Positions 46,696-55,865 of a stretch of 64,000 nt of DNA are shown here, piece by piece; the stretch's first letter is position 1, and each line of letters begins with the position of its first letter. Both the position numbers and the translations under genes were made by a program. The stretch spans positions 1 through 64,000 of the forward strand of contig NZ_AONC01000029.1 in NCBI RefSeq assembly GCF_000585215.1, in the 5' to 3' direction. A model generated the notes under the pieces. The model made no database searches, was not told where the DNA came from, and saw nothing but the letters and a program-made list of their open reading frames with translations. This DNA comes from Imhoffiella purpurea (GTDB taxonomy: Bacteria > Pseudomonadota > Gammaproteobacteria > Chromatiales > Chromatiaceae).

Positions 46696-49097
46696 CAGTT
46701 GTAGAAATCTCGCATGAAATGATTGACCGGCTTTGGCGGCGGCTCCGGCTTGGGCTTGGGTTGCGGCGGGGGCTCCGGCTTCTCCTCCGAATCCTCCGTC
46801 TGTGCGACCCGACGTTCGCCGCGGTCGGACTTGGACTTGTCCGAGCCTCCCCCGCAGCTGCGGGCGGCCGAGGCATCGCCGATATAGGGAACCTTGGAGC
46901 GACCGCAGGCATCCGCGACCACGACGCCATCCGGAGGAATGTCCGGGATCGGCTCGTTCTCCATGTCCAGCATGAATTCGCCCCAGACCCGCAGGGCGCC
47001 CGAGCCGCCGGCCAGACCCATCGGCTTGTAGTCGTCACGGCCGACCCAGACCACCGCGACCTTGTCACCCGAGAATCCGGCGAACCAGCTGTCGCGCATG
47101 TCGTCCGTGGTCCCGGTCTTTCCGGCCATGCTCATCCCCTTGGGCAGCTGGCCGCCCAGCCATCTGGCCGTGCCGTTGGTCACAACGCGCTGGAGCGCCC
47201 AGGTGGTGAGGAAGGCGGCCTTGGGATCGACCACCGCCTCGACCGCCAGCGGATAGCGGTTGAGGGGATGGCCGCGCGCATCCACCACCTCGCGAATGGC
47301 CCGCAGCGGCGCCCGGTAGCCACCCGCCGCGATGGTCTGGTACATCTGGGCCACCTCGAGCGGCGACATGGACACGGAGCCGAGCAGGAGCGACGGCACC
47401 ACCCGGATGCGACGTTGGGCACCAAGACGATAGAGCGTATCCGCGACCTTGCCAACGCCCAGATCCAACCCGAGATTGACCGTCGCCAGGTTGAGCGATC
47501 GGGCCAGGGCGTCCGAGAGCATCACCGGACCATAGACACGGTGATTGTAGTTCTTGGGCTGCCAGCGCTTGTTGCCGTCCGGCAGGCTGACCGGCTTGTC
47601 CTGGATGCTGGTGGTCAGGGTGTAGCGGTCGGGCTGCGAAAGCGCGGTCAGATAAACCGCAGGCTTGACCAGTGAGCCGATGGAGCGAACGCTGTCCAGC
47701 GCGCGGTTGAAGCCGGCGAAGCCCGGCTGACGGCCACCGGCGATCGCCAGCACCTCGCCCTGGGTGACCGAGGTCACCACGGCGGCGGTCTCCAGCGTCC
47801 CGGCCTTCATGCGGCGGGACTTCTCGAGCTCGCCCAGTTTTTTGGGCAGCGCCTTCTCGACCGTGGCCTGGACCAGCGGATCCAGGGTGGTGAAGATGTT
47901 GAGACCCTCGGAGCGCAAATCCTCGTCGCGATAGTCGCGCTGAAGCTGTCGCCGCACCAGGGTGATGAAGCCCGGATACTGCCCGGCCGGACGCCCACCG
48001 CCATCCTGGATGCCGAGCGAGGTGGTCTTGGCCGCCTCCGCCTGGCCCATGGTGATGACATCGTCGCGCACCATGAGGTCCAGGACCAGGTTACGGCGTT
48101 TCAAGGCCGCCTCGGGATGACGGCGCGGATCCAGACTGGAAGGGGCCTGGACCATGCCCACCAGCAATGCGGTCTGGGGGATGCTCAGCTCGCTCAGCGG
48201 CAGGTTGAAATAGAACTGGCTCGCCAGTCCGAAACCGTGAATGGCGCGGCTGCCGTCCTGGCCGAGATAGATCTCGTTGGCATAGGCCTCGAGAATCTCG
48301 TCCTTGCCGTAGCGGCGCTCGAGCAGGAAGGCCATCAGGGCCTCCTTGATCTTGCGCTCGAAGGTGCGCTCGGCATTGAGATAGAAGTTTTTGACCAGCT
48401 GCTGGGTCAGGGTGCTGGCGCCCTCCACCACGGCACCGGCCTGGAAGTTGCTGATGGCCGCGCGCAGGATGCCCTTGGGATCGATGCCGATGTGCTGGTA
48501 GAAGTTGCGGTCCTCGACCGCCATCAGGGTCTTGACCAGAAGGTCTGGCAGATCCTTGCGCCGCACCAGGACCCGGTCCTCGTGATGGGTCGGATAGATG
48601 CTGGCGATCAGCATGGGATCCAGACGCACCAAGGCGGGATCCGGATCGCCCTCGGCCCCCTTCAGGCTCGAAACCTTGCCCTCGGCGAACTGGATGTCCA
48701 GATTGCGGCTCGGCTCCTGGCCGTCCCAGAACCGGAAGGCGCGGGTACTGACGAGGAAGCGGTCGCCCTCGCGGCTGTAGGTGCCGGGCGCATTGGGATC
48801 ATCCGCCGGATGATAGCTCAGCCGCTCCAGCTCGGCCTGGAACTGCTCCGCATCCAGGTGACGATCGGCATAAAGCTCGAGCGCACGCGCATAGACCCGG
48901 GCCGGCAGTGCCCAGCGCTGTCCCTCGAACTTGCCGCGCACCACGCGATCCAGATGGACGGCATAGACCGATAGCGCAGCGGCGCCGACGATCCCGAGCA
49001 CCAGCCCCCAGCGGAACAGAAAGGCAATCGGACGGAAGCGCTTGCGTCGGACGGAAGACCTGCGTTTGGGGGATGGGTTTCGACGATTATCGGCCAC
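46695..49097 (-). CDS. mrcB: Penicillin-binding protein 1B (bifunctional transglycosylase/transpeptidase)
   Basis: Class A PBP of 800 residues. A basic cytoplasmic N-terminus and one transmembrane helix (FLFRWGLVLGIVGAAALSVYAV) lead to the UB2H-like region, GT51 domain (VEDRNFYQHIGIDPKG with catalytic Glu; EGASTLTQQLVKNFYL) and transpeptidase domain (SIGSLVKP with S-x-x-K, KTGTTDDMRDSW). The C-terminal tail is Pro/Lys-rich. Encodes septal/lateral peptidoglycan synthase; coupled to the LpoP-like gene. Confidence 0.95.
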   Translation of the reverse strand: MADNRRNPSPKRRSSVRRKRFRPIAFLFRWGLVLGIVGAAALSVYAVHLDRVVRGKFEGQRWALPARVYARALELYADRHLDAEQFQAELERLSYHPADDPNAPGTYSREGDRFLVSTRAFRFWDGQEPSRNLDIQFAEGKVSSLKGAEGDPDPALVRLDPMLIASIYPTHHEDRVLVRRKDLPDLLVKTLMAVEDRNFYQHIGIDPKGILRAAISNFQAGAVVEGASTLTQQLVKNFYLNAERTFERKIKEALMAFLLERRYGKDEILEAYANEIYLGQDGSRAIHGFGLASQFYFNLPLSELSIPQTALLVGMVQAPSSLDPRRHPEAALKRRNLVLDLMVRDDVITMGQAEAAKTTSLGIQDGGGRPAGQYPGFITLVRRQLQRDYRDEDLRSEGLNIFTTLDPLVQATVEKALPKKLGELEKSRRMKAGTLETAAVVTSVTQGEVLAIAGGRQPGFAGFNRALDSVRSIGSLVKPAVYLTALSQPDRYTLTTSIQDKPVSLPDGNKRWQPKNYNHRVYGPVMLSDALARSLNLATVNLGLDLGVGKVADTLYRLGAQRRIRVVPSLLLGSVSMSPLEVAQMYQTIAAGGYRAPLRAIREVVDARGHPLNRYPLAVEAVVDPKAAFLTTWALQRVVTNGTARWLGGQLPKGMSMAGKTGTTDDMRDSWFAGFSGDKVAVVWVGRDDYKPMGLAGGSGALRVWGEFMLDMENEPIPDIPPDGVVVADACGRSKVPYIGDASAARSCGGGSDKSKSDRGERRVAQTEDSEEKPEPPPQPKPKPEPPPKPVNHFMRDFYN

Positions 49098-49395
49098 GGG
49101 TCAGCACCCGCCCGGCAGCGCCGCGACGCCGCCGTCCATGTCGGACGAGATAGGGAAAGGGATTGGATACATCCAGGGAGCTCGATCAGCCTGAGTCACA
49201 GATTTTCAGGCGCTTATGGTCCCATCCGCGGCGGCTGGACACAACTGTTTGCGATGACAGATCAAACAATCTCGTCGTGCGGAGGGAGTCTTCGCGGGTA
49301 CTGACCCGAGGATGCGAGAACCCTTTTCTTCGCACCCAATTCTATGGATCAGGTACGAAAGGAAAAGGTTAGAAACAGAAAATCGGCTGAATTTC
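49098..49395. other. Intergenic region upstream of mrcB
   Basis: 298 bases without a supported gene. The part near 49098-49200 should carry the mrcB promoter on the minus strand. From about 49200 on the composition becomes AT-richer towards the VPLPA-CTERM gene, marking the edge of a foreign-looking segment. No repeat or RNA gene recognised. Confidence 0.5.
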
Positions 49396-50088
49396 TTAGG
49401 CGTCCAATTTCCGCCGACGGTAGCCCAACCCAGCCATACCCACCAGCGCCGAACCGAAAAGCCAAGCTGCCGCAGGTATTGGAACGACAGCATTCGCAGT
49501 CAACGTCTTAAGTTTGAATCCATCATACAAATGATCTGGGTTATCGACAGCTGCAGCGATATACCATGTATCGCTAGCCGCATTGTCAGTAAAGCGGCCA
49601 TAGTGTCGATTAGCCCAACCAACAGTCGTCATGTTATCAAACGAAGTTCCATATGATAAATCAGCGTCCCCTCCGAAATAGCCATTAAAGTTCCCAACGT
49701 ATCCATTTTCTATATCAGAGATACTAACATTGACGGCGCCCCCAGACGAATCCTTGAACTGCAAAATCAAATAATCATAACCACCAAAATTATCAATAGT
49801 ATGAGAATCCCCATATCCACTTTCTTGAACATTAACGACACCAAGCCCACCATCATATTTCCTCAGAGAGGAATTATAAGTCCCAAAATGAAATTTTGTA
49901 CGCGCTTCCACAGTAACGGTCAAATCACCGACAGTAACTACACCCTGATTGGCATATGAATAATCAGATATATTTGTATTGCGAAAATCAAAAGTAACCG
50001 CATTCGCAGATGACCACACCAAAAGACTTAAAAAAGCCAATGCAAATCTGATTTGTTTCACTGAACTTTTCTCTTTCAGATATTTCAT
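49396..50088 (-). CDS. VPLPA-CTERM sorting-domain surface protein
   Basis: 230-residue secreted beta-rich protein (Tyr/Asn/Gly/Asp-rich, no Cys in the mature part). A signal peptide (KQIRFALAFLSLLVWSSANA) is followed by the body. The C-terminus is a sorting signal: VPIPAAAWLFGSALVGMAGLGYRRRKLDA reads as VPxPA, hydrophobic helix and basic end, recognised by exosortase systems linked to exopolysaccharide. Start at 50088, or GTG 50061, which gives a cleaner signal peptide. Base composition is far lower in GC than neighbours, suggesting recent transfer. No exosortase gene is nearby. Confidence 0.8.
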   Translation of the reverse strand: MKYLKEKSSVKQIRFALAFLSLLVWSSANAVTFDFRNTNISDYSYANQGVVTVGDLTVTVEARTKFHFGTYNSSLRKYDGGLGVVNVQESGYGDSHTIDNFGGYDYLILQFKDSSGGAVNVSISDIENGYVGNFNGYFGGDADLSYGTSFDNMTTVGWANRHYGRFTDNAASDTWYIAAAVDNPDHLYDGFKLKTLTANAVVPIPAAAWLFGSALVGMAGLGYRRRKLDA

Positions 50089-50341
50089 GTTCCAAGCAGC
50101 AACGAACAATCTGCCCGCGCCACCTCCACTCAGCATGGATGCTAAAATTATAAAATGCAAAAATTGCACCACTTCCCCGGAACACAAAAACAACAGCTTG
50201 CACAAAGTTTTCTATGGAGGTTCCCGAGCCTTTTAATTCATAGACAAATAAGCCCTCAAAGAATGTAACAAAATCAAAAACTCAGAAACAAAAACGCCTC
50301 AAATGTGTTACATCCATCGTACGAGATGCCTTAGCCTAAAA
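50089..50341. other. AT-rich gap upstream of the VPLPA-CTERM gene
   Basis: About 250 bases of AT-rich DNA with no supported gene. It should contain the promoter of the minus-strand VPLPA-CTERM gene and ends with CTAAAA, the left flanking copy of the MITE-like element's target duplication. Confidence 0.4.
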
Positions 50342-50474
50342 GGGCCTTGATCATCGTTTGGTCCACCTGTCGCGATCCAGCCTCGAGCGCCAAGCAAGAG
50401 TCTGATTTTTAAGAGCTTAAATAGGCTTGATTGACCACATGATTGGGTCTTGGGCGAAACGATGATCAAGGCCC
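50342..50474. mobile_element. 133-bp MITE-like element with 18-bp perfect terminal inverted repeats
   Basis: The left end 50342-50359 (GGGCCTTGATCATCGTTT) is the exact reverse complement of the right end 50457-50474. The 97-base core has no coding capacity. The 6-base sequence CTAAAA flanks it directly on both sides (50336-50341 and 50475-50480), as a target-site duplication would. No transposase is present, so it is a non-autonomous element; the parental family was not identified. Confidence 0.75.
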
Positions 50475-50504
50475 CTAAAAGCAGACTCGAAACCTCAGCG
50501 CTCA

Positions 50505-51293
50505 TCACGACTTGACACCAACCCCTCGCCTCAACAGTCTCAAACTGTAAGCGGCCAAAACGACGATGAAGACCAGAATCATGCCAAACGCAGCCCCGAT
50601 CGGAATATCGCTCACCCCCAATAGCCCGTAGCGAAAGGCGTTGACCATGTAGAGCACTGGGTTGACCATGGAAACGCCCTGCCAGAAATCCGGCAGCAGC
50701 TCGATGGAATAGAAGACCCCACCGAGATAGGTCAAGGGCGTGAGAACGAAGGTCGGGACGATGGAGATGTCGTCGAAGCTGTTGGCATAGACCGCGTTGA
50801 TGAAGCCGCCGAGCGAGAAGAGGGTGGCGGTCATGAGACAGATCAGGAACATGATTCCGAGGCTGTGCACATGCAGGTCGGTGAAGACGAGCGCGACCGA
50901 GATGACCGCAGCACCGACGACCAGGCCGCGCGCCACGCCGCCCGAGACATAGCCGGCGAGGATCACCCAGTCCGGCGCGGGCGAGACCAGCAGTTCCTCG
51001 ATATAGCGCGAGAACTTGCTGCTGTAGAAGGAAGAGACCACGTTCGCATAGGAGTTGGTGATGACCCCCATGAGCACCAGCCCCGGAACGATGAAGTCCA
51101 GATAGGCGAATCCGTCCATGGTGCCGATACGATCCCCGATCAGACGCCCGAAGATCACGAAATAGAGCGTAGTCGTGATGACCGACGGCAGGACCGTCTG
51201 CACCCAGATGCGCGAGAAGCGCAGAATCTCCTTGGTGAGGATGGTCTGAAAGGTGACCCAATAGCGTATCCAGCGATGCCGACCCGCGCTCAT
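50505..51293 (-). CDS. yadH: ABC-2 type exporter permease (YadH-like)
   Basis: 262-residue inner-membrane permease with six hydrophobic helices and the ABC-2 signature region near VNPVLYMVNAFRYGLLG. N-terminal WVTFQTILTKEILRFSRIWVQTVLPSVIT is typical of YadH/NodJ-type permeases. Its ATG overlaps the stop of the ATPase gene (4-base overlap at 51290-51293). Substrate unknown. Confidence 0.9.
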   Translation of the reverse strand: MSAGRHRWIRYWVTFQTILTKEILRFSRIWVQTVLPSVITTTLYFVIFGRLIGDRIGTMDGFAYLDFIVPGLVLMGVITNSYANVVSSFYSSKFSRYIEELLVSPAPDWVILAGYVSGGVARGLVVGAAVISVALVFTDLHVHSLGIMFLICLMTATLFSLGGFINAVYANSFDDISIVPTFVLTPLTYLGGVFYSIELLPDFWQGVSMVNPVLYMVNAFRYGLLGVSDIPIGAAFGMILVFIVVLAAYSLRLLRRGVGVKS

Positions 51294-52225
51294 GCCTGCC
51301 CCCCCTCGGCGACCAGACGCCCGTCCACCATCTCGAGGAACAGACGCTCGAGCCGGTTCTGCTTGTTTCTGAGACTGATGACCTCGATCCCGTTGCGCGA
51401 GAGCGCGTCGAAGAGCCCGTTGATGGTGTGATCCCGATTCATTTCGACTTCCAGGGTGCAGTCGTCCAGATACTGGAGCACGAAGCCCCCCAGCTCGGGC
51501 AGCTCGGACACCCGTCCCTTGAGATTGAGGACGAAGGTCTCGGTATGGAGCTTGTTGAGCAGCGCGGCGATGCTGGTCCGCTCGGCGATGCGGCCGTGAT
51601 TGATGATGGCGATGTTGCGGCAGAGGCTCTCGGCCTCCTCCAGATAGTGGGTGGTGAGGATGATGGTGGTCCCCTCGGCGTTCAGGTCGCGCAGAAACGA
51701 CCACATGGAGCGCCGGATCTCGATGTCCACACCGGCGGTCGGCTCGTCGAGGATCAGCAACCGCGGCTGATGGACCAGCGCGCGCGCGATCATGAGACGC
51801 CGCTTCATGCCGCCCGAGAGCTTGCGCATCTCCTGATCGCGCCGGTCCCAGAGATCGAGCTGGCGCAGATAGCGCTCGGCGCGGACCCTGGCCTCCTGGC
51901 GCGGGATGCCGTAATAGCCGGCCTGATTCAGCACCACCTCGAAGACGGGCAGAAAGAGGTTGAAGTTGAACTCCTGCGGAACCAGACCGATGCAGGACTT
52001 GACCGCCTCCGGATTCGCATCGAGATCGTGACCGAAGACCCGGACCCGACCCGAGGTCTTGTTGACGAGCGACGAAATGATTCCGATGAAGGTGGACTTG
52101 CCTGCGCCGTTGGGACCGAGCAGGGCGAAGAAGTCGCCCTCCTCGACCTCAAGATCGATCCCCTTCAGGGCCTGGAAGCCGCCCTTATAGGTCTTGGTGA
52201 GCTGCTGGACATCGAGTGCGGACAT
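51290..52225 (-). CDS. yadG: ABC exporter ATP-binding protein (YadG-like)
   Basis: 311 residues from the ATG at 52225: Walker A LLGPNGAGKST, Q-loop LVPQEFNFNLF, signature LSGGMKRR, Walker B LLILDEPTAGVD, and H-loop LTTHYLEEAE. The C-terminal extension of about 80 residues is usual for the DrrA/YadG group. Overlaps and pairs with the permease gene. The frame is open upstream to 52333, but the CTKTYKGG-type start region supports 52225. Confidence 0.92.
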   Translation of the reverse strand: MSALDVQQLTKTYKGGFQALKGIDLEVEEGDFFALLGPNGAGKSTFIGIISSLVNKTSGRVRVFGHDLDANPEAVKSCIGLVPQEFNFNLFLPVFEVVLNQAGYYGIPRQEARVRAERYLRQLDLWDRRDQEMRKLSGGMKRRLMIARALVHQPRLLILDEPTAGVDIEIRRSMWSFLRDLNAEGTTIILTTHYLEEAESLCRNIAIINHGRIAERTSIAALLNKLHTETFVLNLKGRVSELPELGGFVLQYLDDCTLEVEMNRDHTINGLFDALSRNGIEVISLRNKQNRLERLFLEMVDGRLVAEGGQA

Positions 52226-52417
52226 GTGAATTGGTATTCGTATTGAATCTGGCGGACTAGCCGAGAGGCCGATCCGAGGGGAGATGAACCTGGGCGAGAT
52301 GCCTGGACCGGTGCCGAGATATCGCCACCGCACCGGGATTCGGAGCCGAAACGGACTCGCCGAATCGGCGATCGCTGCGATAATGCGCGGTTTTCCGCGA
52401 TAGGAGACCTAGAGAAA

Positions 52418-53179
52418 GTGCCGTCCCTGGAACTCGCCTCCTGGCTGTTCGCAGCCGCGCTCGCGGCCGGCTTCATCGATGCCATCGCCGGCGGCGGCGG
52501 TCTCCTGGCCATCCCGGCGCTGCTCTGGGCCGGACTCTCGCCGGTCGAGGCGCTGGCGACCAACAAGGCTCAGGCGGTCTTCGGCAGCGGCATGGCGACC
52601 CTGCACTTCGTCCGTCAGGGCTATGTCGAGCCGCGCGGGATGAAGCTCGCCATCGCCGCGACCTTCGTCGGCGCGGCGGCGGGGACGCTCCTGGTGCAGC
52701 AGATCGACTCCGCCTTCCTGGAGCGCCTCATCCCGGTGCTGCTGATCGCCTTCTCGCTCTACTTCCTCTTCTCGCCGCGCGTCTCCGACCTGGATTCGCA
52801 CCAGCGGATCGGCGAGCCGGGATTCGCCGCGAGCATCGGTCTGGGGGTCGGCTTCTACGATGGATTCTTCGGCCCGGGAACCGGCACCTTCTTCGCCATG
52901 AGCTATATCGCCCTGCTGGGCTACAACATGCGTCGCGCGACCGCCCATACCAAGATGCTCAACTTTACCAGCAATCTGGCCTCGCTGCTGTTCTTCATGG
53001 CCGGGGGATACATCGTCTGGACCATCGCCGCCGTCATGGCGGCCGGACAGCTGGCCGGATCCAGGCTCGGCGCCCATCTGGTGCTGCGTCACGGTGCGAG
53101 CCTGGTTCGGCCGGTCCTGGTCCTCTCCTCGCTCGCCATCTCGGGCAAGCTTCTGTGGGACGCACTCCAGACGCCCTGA
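52418..53179 (+). CDS. TSUP-family permease (TauE/SafE, YfcA-like)
   Basis: 253-residue membrane protein with about eight helices and two copies of the TSUP motif: GFIDAIAGGGGLLAIPALLWAGLSPVEALATNK and GFYDGFFGPGTGTFFAMSYI. The family moves sulfur anions or organic acids; sulfite or sulfonate export would fit a sulfur oxidiser, but the substrate is unproven. GTG start at 52418 preceded by AGGAG. Divergent from the YadG/YadH operon. Confidence 0.88.
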   Translation: MPSLELASWLFAAALAAGFIDAIAGGGGLLAIPALLWAGLSPVEALATNKAQAVFGSGMATLHFVRQGYVEPRGMKLAIAATFVGAAAGTLLVQQIDSAFLERLIPVLLIAFSLYFLFSPRVSDLDSHQRIGEPGFAASIGLGVGFYDGFFGPGTGTFFAMSYIALLGYNMRRATAHTKMLNFTSNLASLLFFMAGGYIVWTIAAVMAAGQLAGSRLGAHLVLRHGASLVRPVLVLSSLAISGKLLWDALQTP

Positions 53180-53320
53180 AGCCGCTCATGCCGATTGTCC
53201 GGCACCCGCGAGACTGGCACACCGTCATCCCGATCGTGGCCGAGAGCGTCCTGACGCTCTACGAGCTCTTCGTCGTCGGACAGCCGGCGCACTGAGACGG
53301 GGCGCGGCAGGCGAGCGCGC

Positions 53321-53899
53321 TCAGTGCCGAGCGTCCAGGGACGCCCGGGAAATCCACAGGAGGGCCGGCTCCTCGTCCTCGCCCAGTTCGCCCTCGCGCA
53401 GGAAGATCTCGCCGTCGTCCACCTGATAGGTCTCGACACCCTCGGCCGACCGGCTCTCGGCCGCCACCGGAGAGGCCGCGCCACGTCCGCCCAGCCTCCG
53501 GTCCAGCCAATCGGAGATGAGCCCATGGTAGGCACGCCGATAGACCAGCTTGGCCGCCCGCAGCCGGTCGCCGTCGAAGAAGAAGGTGATGTTGGAGGCG
53601 GGTATCTGATTGAAGGAGCCGATATCGGCCCGGCACAGACGGTTGCCGAAGGGGTTGCTGCCGTCGGCACACGCCCATTCCAGCTTGGGGAAGACCTCGC
53701 GCAGACGCGATTCGGTCAGACCGCCGTTGAAGGACTCGATCGCCGGATTGAATTCCGGGTGTCCGAGCAGGGCCATGAGCGCCACGTCGGTGCGACGCTG
53801 ACCGTCCTCGGTGAATGCCAGCCAGCAGAAGGGCCCGAGCACCAGGGCCAGCATCAGCAGCGTCTTGTAGGTCTTGGGGAGTTTGAGATCCTTGTTCAT
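53321..53899 (-). CDS. Hypothetical single-span exported protein
   Basis: 192 residues, no family recognised. A short basic N-terminus and one hydrophobic helix (LLMLALVLGPFCWLAF) act as anchor or signal. The exported part holds two Cys (WACADGSNPFGNRLC) likely to form a disulfide and a beta-rich segment ITFFFDGDRLRAAKLVYRR. The acidic C-terminus ends SLDARH. Alone in its orientation block with the DUF2238 gene upstream on the same strand. Confidence 0.7.
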   Translation of the reverse strand: MNKDLKLPKTYKTLLMLALVLGPFCWLAFTEDGQRRTDVALMALLGHPEFNPAIESFNGGLTESRLREVFPKLEWACADGSNPFGNRLCRADIGSFNQIPASNITFFFDGDRLRAAKLVYRRAYHGLISDWLDRRLGGRGAASPVAAESRSAEGVETYQVDDGEIFLREGELGEDEEPALLWISRASLDARH

Positions 53900-53973
53900 G
53901 GCGGCATTCTAGCGGGTTTTGGGTCCCGTCCCACCCTTCATGGCGCAAGTGCCGAGGCAGAGGGCGACGGACC

Positions 53974-54669
53974 TCAGTCGGCCGCGTCCGGAAAGGATCG
54001 GTCGCGCGCCTCCCGAGACGCCAGCCTCTCCCGAACCGCCAGATAGACCAGGAACAGGGTCGCGCCAAACATGTTCGCGATCAGATCCTGCATGTTGTTG
54101 TCGTAGCCGCCGACGCCATTGTTCCGCACCGTATTGACGACGAGATACTCGACGATCTCGACCAGGGCGCCGAGCCCCAGGACCGTCAGCACCACGAAGA
54201 GCCGGTTGATCCCGGCCAGGGAGATGCGGCGCAAGATGAAGAGCTGCCGCACCAGGAGTGCGGAGACGAAGGCGTTGACCAGATGCACGTATTTGTCGTA
54301 GCGGATCCCCAGCAGGAACTCGTCGTAGAGCCTGTGATCATCCACCCGCACGAAGGCCCCGGCGAAGTGCATGAGGATACCCAGCTGCACCATGAGCAAA
54401 AGTCCCGGCCCGAAGGAATAGCGCCGAAAATGCAGCCAGAGAAAGAGGATCGCGAGCAAGATGGCCAGTGCGTAGACGAAGAACTCGTGGATGTTGGCGG
54501 CACCGCGATAGGCGACGAAGCGGCTGTAATAGACGAAGACGCACATCATCAGGAACAGCAGGGCGTTCACCAGGACGAACACGTCAAGAGGACGGACATT
54601 CGCCCGGATCCATGAGATGCCAGGCGCGCGTTTGCAGGAAAACCGATGTGTAAAGATGTCGGATGCCAT
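53974..54669 (-). CDS. DUF2238 (YjdF-like) membrane protein
   Basis: 231 residues with about six hydrophobic helices. The family pattern GIRYDKYVHLVNAFVSALLVRQ and ALVEIVEYLVVNT followed by GGYDNNMQDLIANMFGA is clear; conserved D, H and E residues in the membrane are typical. Function unknown across the family. It ends 74 bases upstream of the following hypothetical gene and starts 15 bases after the OmpA-like gene. Confidence 0.82.
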   Translation of the reverse strand: MASDIFTHRFSCKRAPGISWIRANVRPLDVFVLVNALLFLMMCVFVYYSRFVAYRGAANIHEFFVYALAILLAILFLWLHFRRYSFGPGLLLMVQLGILMHFAGAFVRVDDHRLYDEFLLGIRYDKYVHLVNAFVSALLVRQLFILRRISLAGINRLFVVLTVLGLGALVEIVEYLVVNTVRNNGVGGYDNNMQDLIANMFGATLFLVYLAVRERLASREARDRSFPDAAD

Positions 54670-54684
54670 GAGAATCGCGGCCCG

Positions 54685-55713
54685 TCACCTGGGCACCATC
54701 TCGATGCGCGCGTTGAGCGCGCGCCCCTGCGGCGTGGCGTTGGTCGCGACCGGCGCCAGGTTGCCCACCCCCCTGGGCGTGAGGCGTTCGCCCAAGACCC
54801 CGTAGTTCAGGATCAGCCGCTGCACGACCTCGGTCGCACGCCGTCGGGACAGGTCCAGATTGCCTTCCAGATCGCCCTGGCCGTCGGTATGGCCGACGAT
54901 ATAGACCGACAGATCCGGTGTTTCGCCCAGCATTCTCGCCATGGCCTCGATCTGCGGCCCGGATTCGGGCATCAGGGTGGCGCGTCCCGGCTCGAAGCCG
55001 ATGGCATGAAGGGCGGCATGTCCCTCCTCCTCGATCAGCCGGCTCAATTCCCGAGACTCGATCAACGCCCCCGGCGGCGCCGAACCGCCCGCGCCCTCCT
55101 CGATCCGTTCCAGAAACACGGCGACCCGCTCGCCCGCGCCCGAATCGGCATAGTTGTCCTGATAGGCTCCGAAAAGGAAGAGATGCTGGTCCGCCGAGTC
55201 CGAGCCACGACGCGCGACCAGGATCCAGGGGTCCTTGACCGAGCCGTCCGAAAAGGCGCGCTCCAGCAGATAGGTGTCGGTCAGACGCTCGTCCTGGCCC
55301 GCGTCCGAATAGAAGCCGCCGACCGACTCGCCGCACTCGGAGTCACCCTCGCAGCGATAGAGCATCTCGTAGCCGGCCCGCTCCAGGACATCGCGATAGT
55401 GCCTCATCACATCCTGAGACCGGACCGTCCGCGGGATCAGATAGAGGATGCGCGTCCGCCGGCCGGAGACCTCGACGCTCTTCTTCCAGCTTCCCTTGGA
55501 TCGGCCCGCCACCCAGGGCCCGGCGGGCAGATGCGTGGTCTCGGATCCATCCGCGCGATAGCCGATGATGACCGAGCCGGCGAAGCGCGCCAGTCCCTCG
55601 GGATCGCGCGCCCCGGGCAGATCCGTATCCAGTCCGCGCGCCGCGACCGCCTGAGCGGCGACGAGCAGCAATAGACAGAGACGGACCAGTGTCGGGCTGG
55701 CATGGGGTCGCAT
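54685..55713 (-). CDS. OmpA-family protein with N-terminal DUF4892
   Basis: 342 residues: signal peptide ending AVAA, a DUF4892-type N-terminal domain (residues about 40-200, including LIPRTVRSQDVMRHYRDVLERAGYEMLYRC) and a C-terminal OmpA peptidoglycan-binding domain (LSVYIVGHTDGQGDLEGNLDLSRRRA). Predicted outer-membrane or periplasmic cell-wall linker. Divergent from mutS. Confidence 0.85.
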   Translation of the reverse strand: MRPHASPTLVRLCLLLLVAAQAVAARGLDTDLPGARDPEGLARFAGSVIIGYRADGSETTHLPAGPWVAGRSKGSWKKSVEVSGRRTRILYLIPRTVRSQDVMRHYRDVLERAGYEMLYRCEGDSECGESVGGFYSDAGQDERLTDTYLLERAFSDGSVKDPWILVARRGSDSADQHLFLFGAYQDNYADSGAGERVAVFLERIEEGAGGSAPPGALIESRELSRLIEEEGHAALHAIGFEPGRATLMPESGPQIEAMARMLGETPDLSVYIVGHTDGQGDLEGNLDLSRRRATEVVQRLILNYGVLGERLTPRGVGNLAPVATNATPQGRALNARIEMVPR

Positions 55714-55865
55714 CGGGTTCCTCTCGCGGGGATTTCAGCATGACCTTGCGGGGATACGGCATTCTAATCGCGCGCCCGGCCGAGATCGAATCCGCCCCTG
55801 CACATTTGCGTCCAGCCGCACTAGACTAGCGACCCTTTCGACCTCCAGCAGACACAGCCGACCGC

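Noticed and set aside
53188-53295. 35-codon open frame (MPIVRHPRDWHTVIPI...) between the TSUP gene and the hypothetical gene
   Set aside because: Has an ATG and a plausible composition but no ribosome binding site and no recognisable feature; too short to support.
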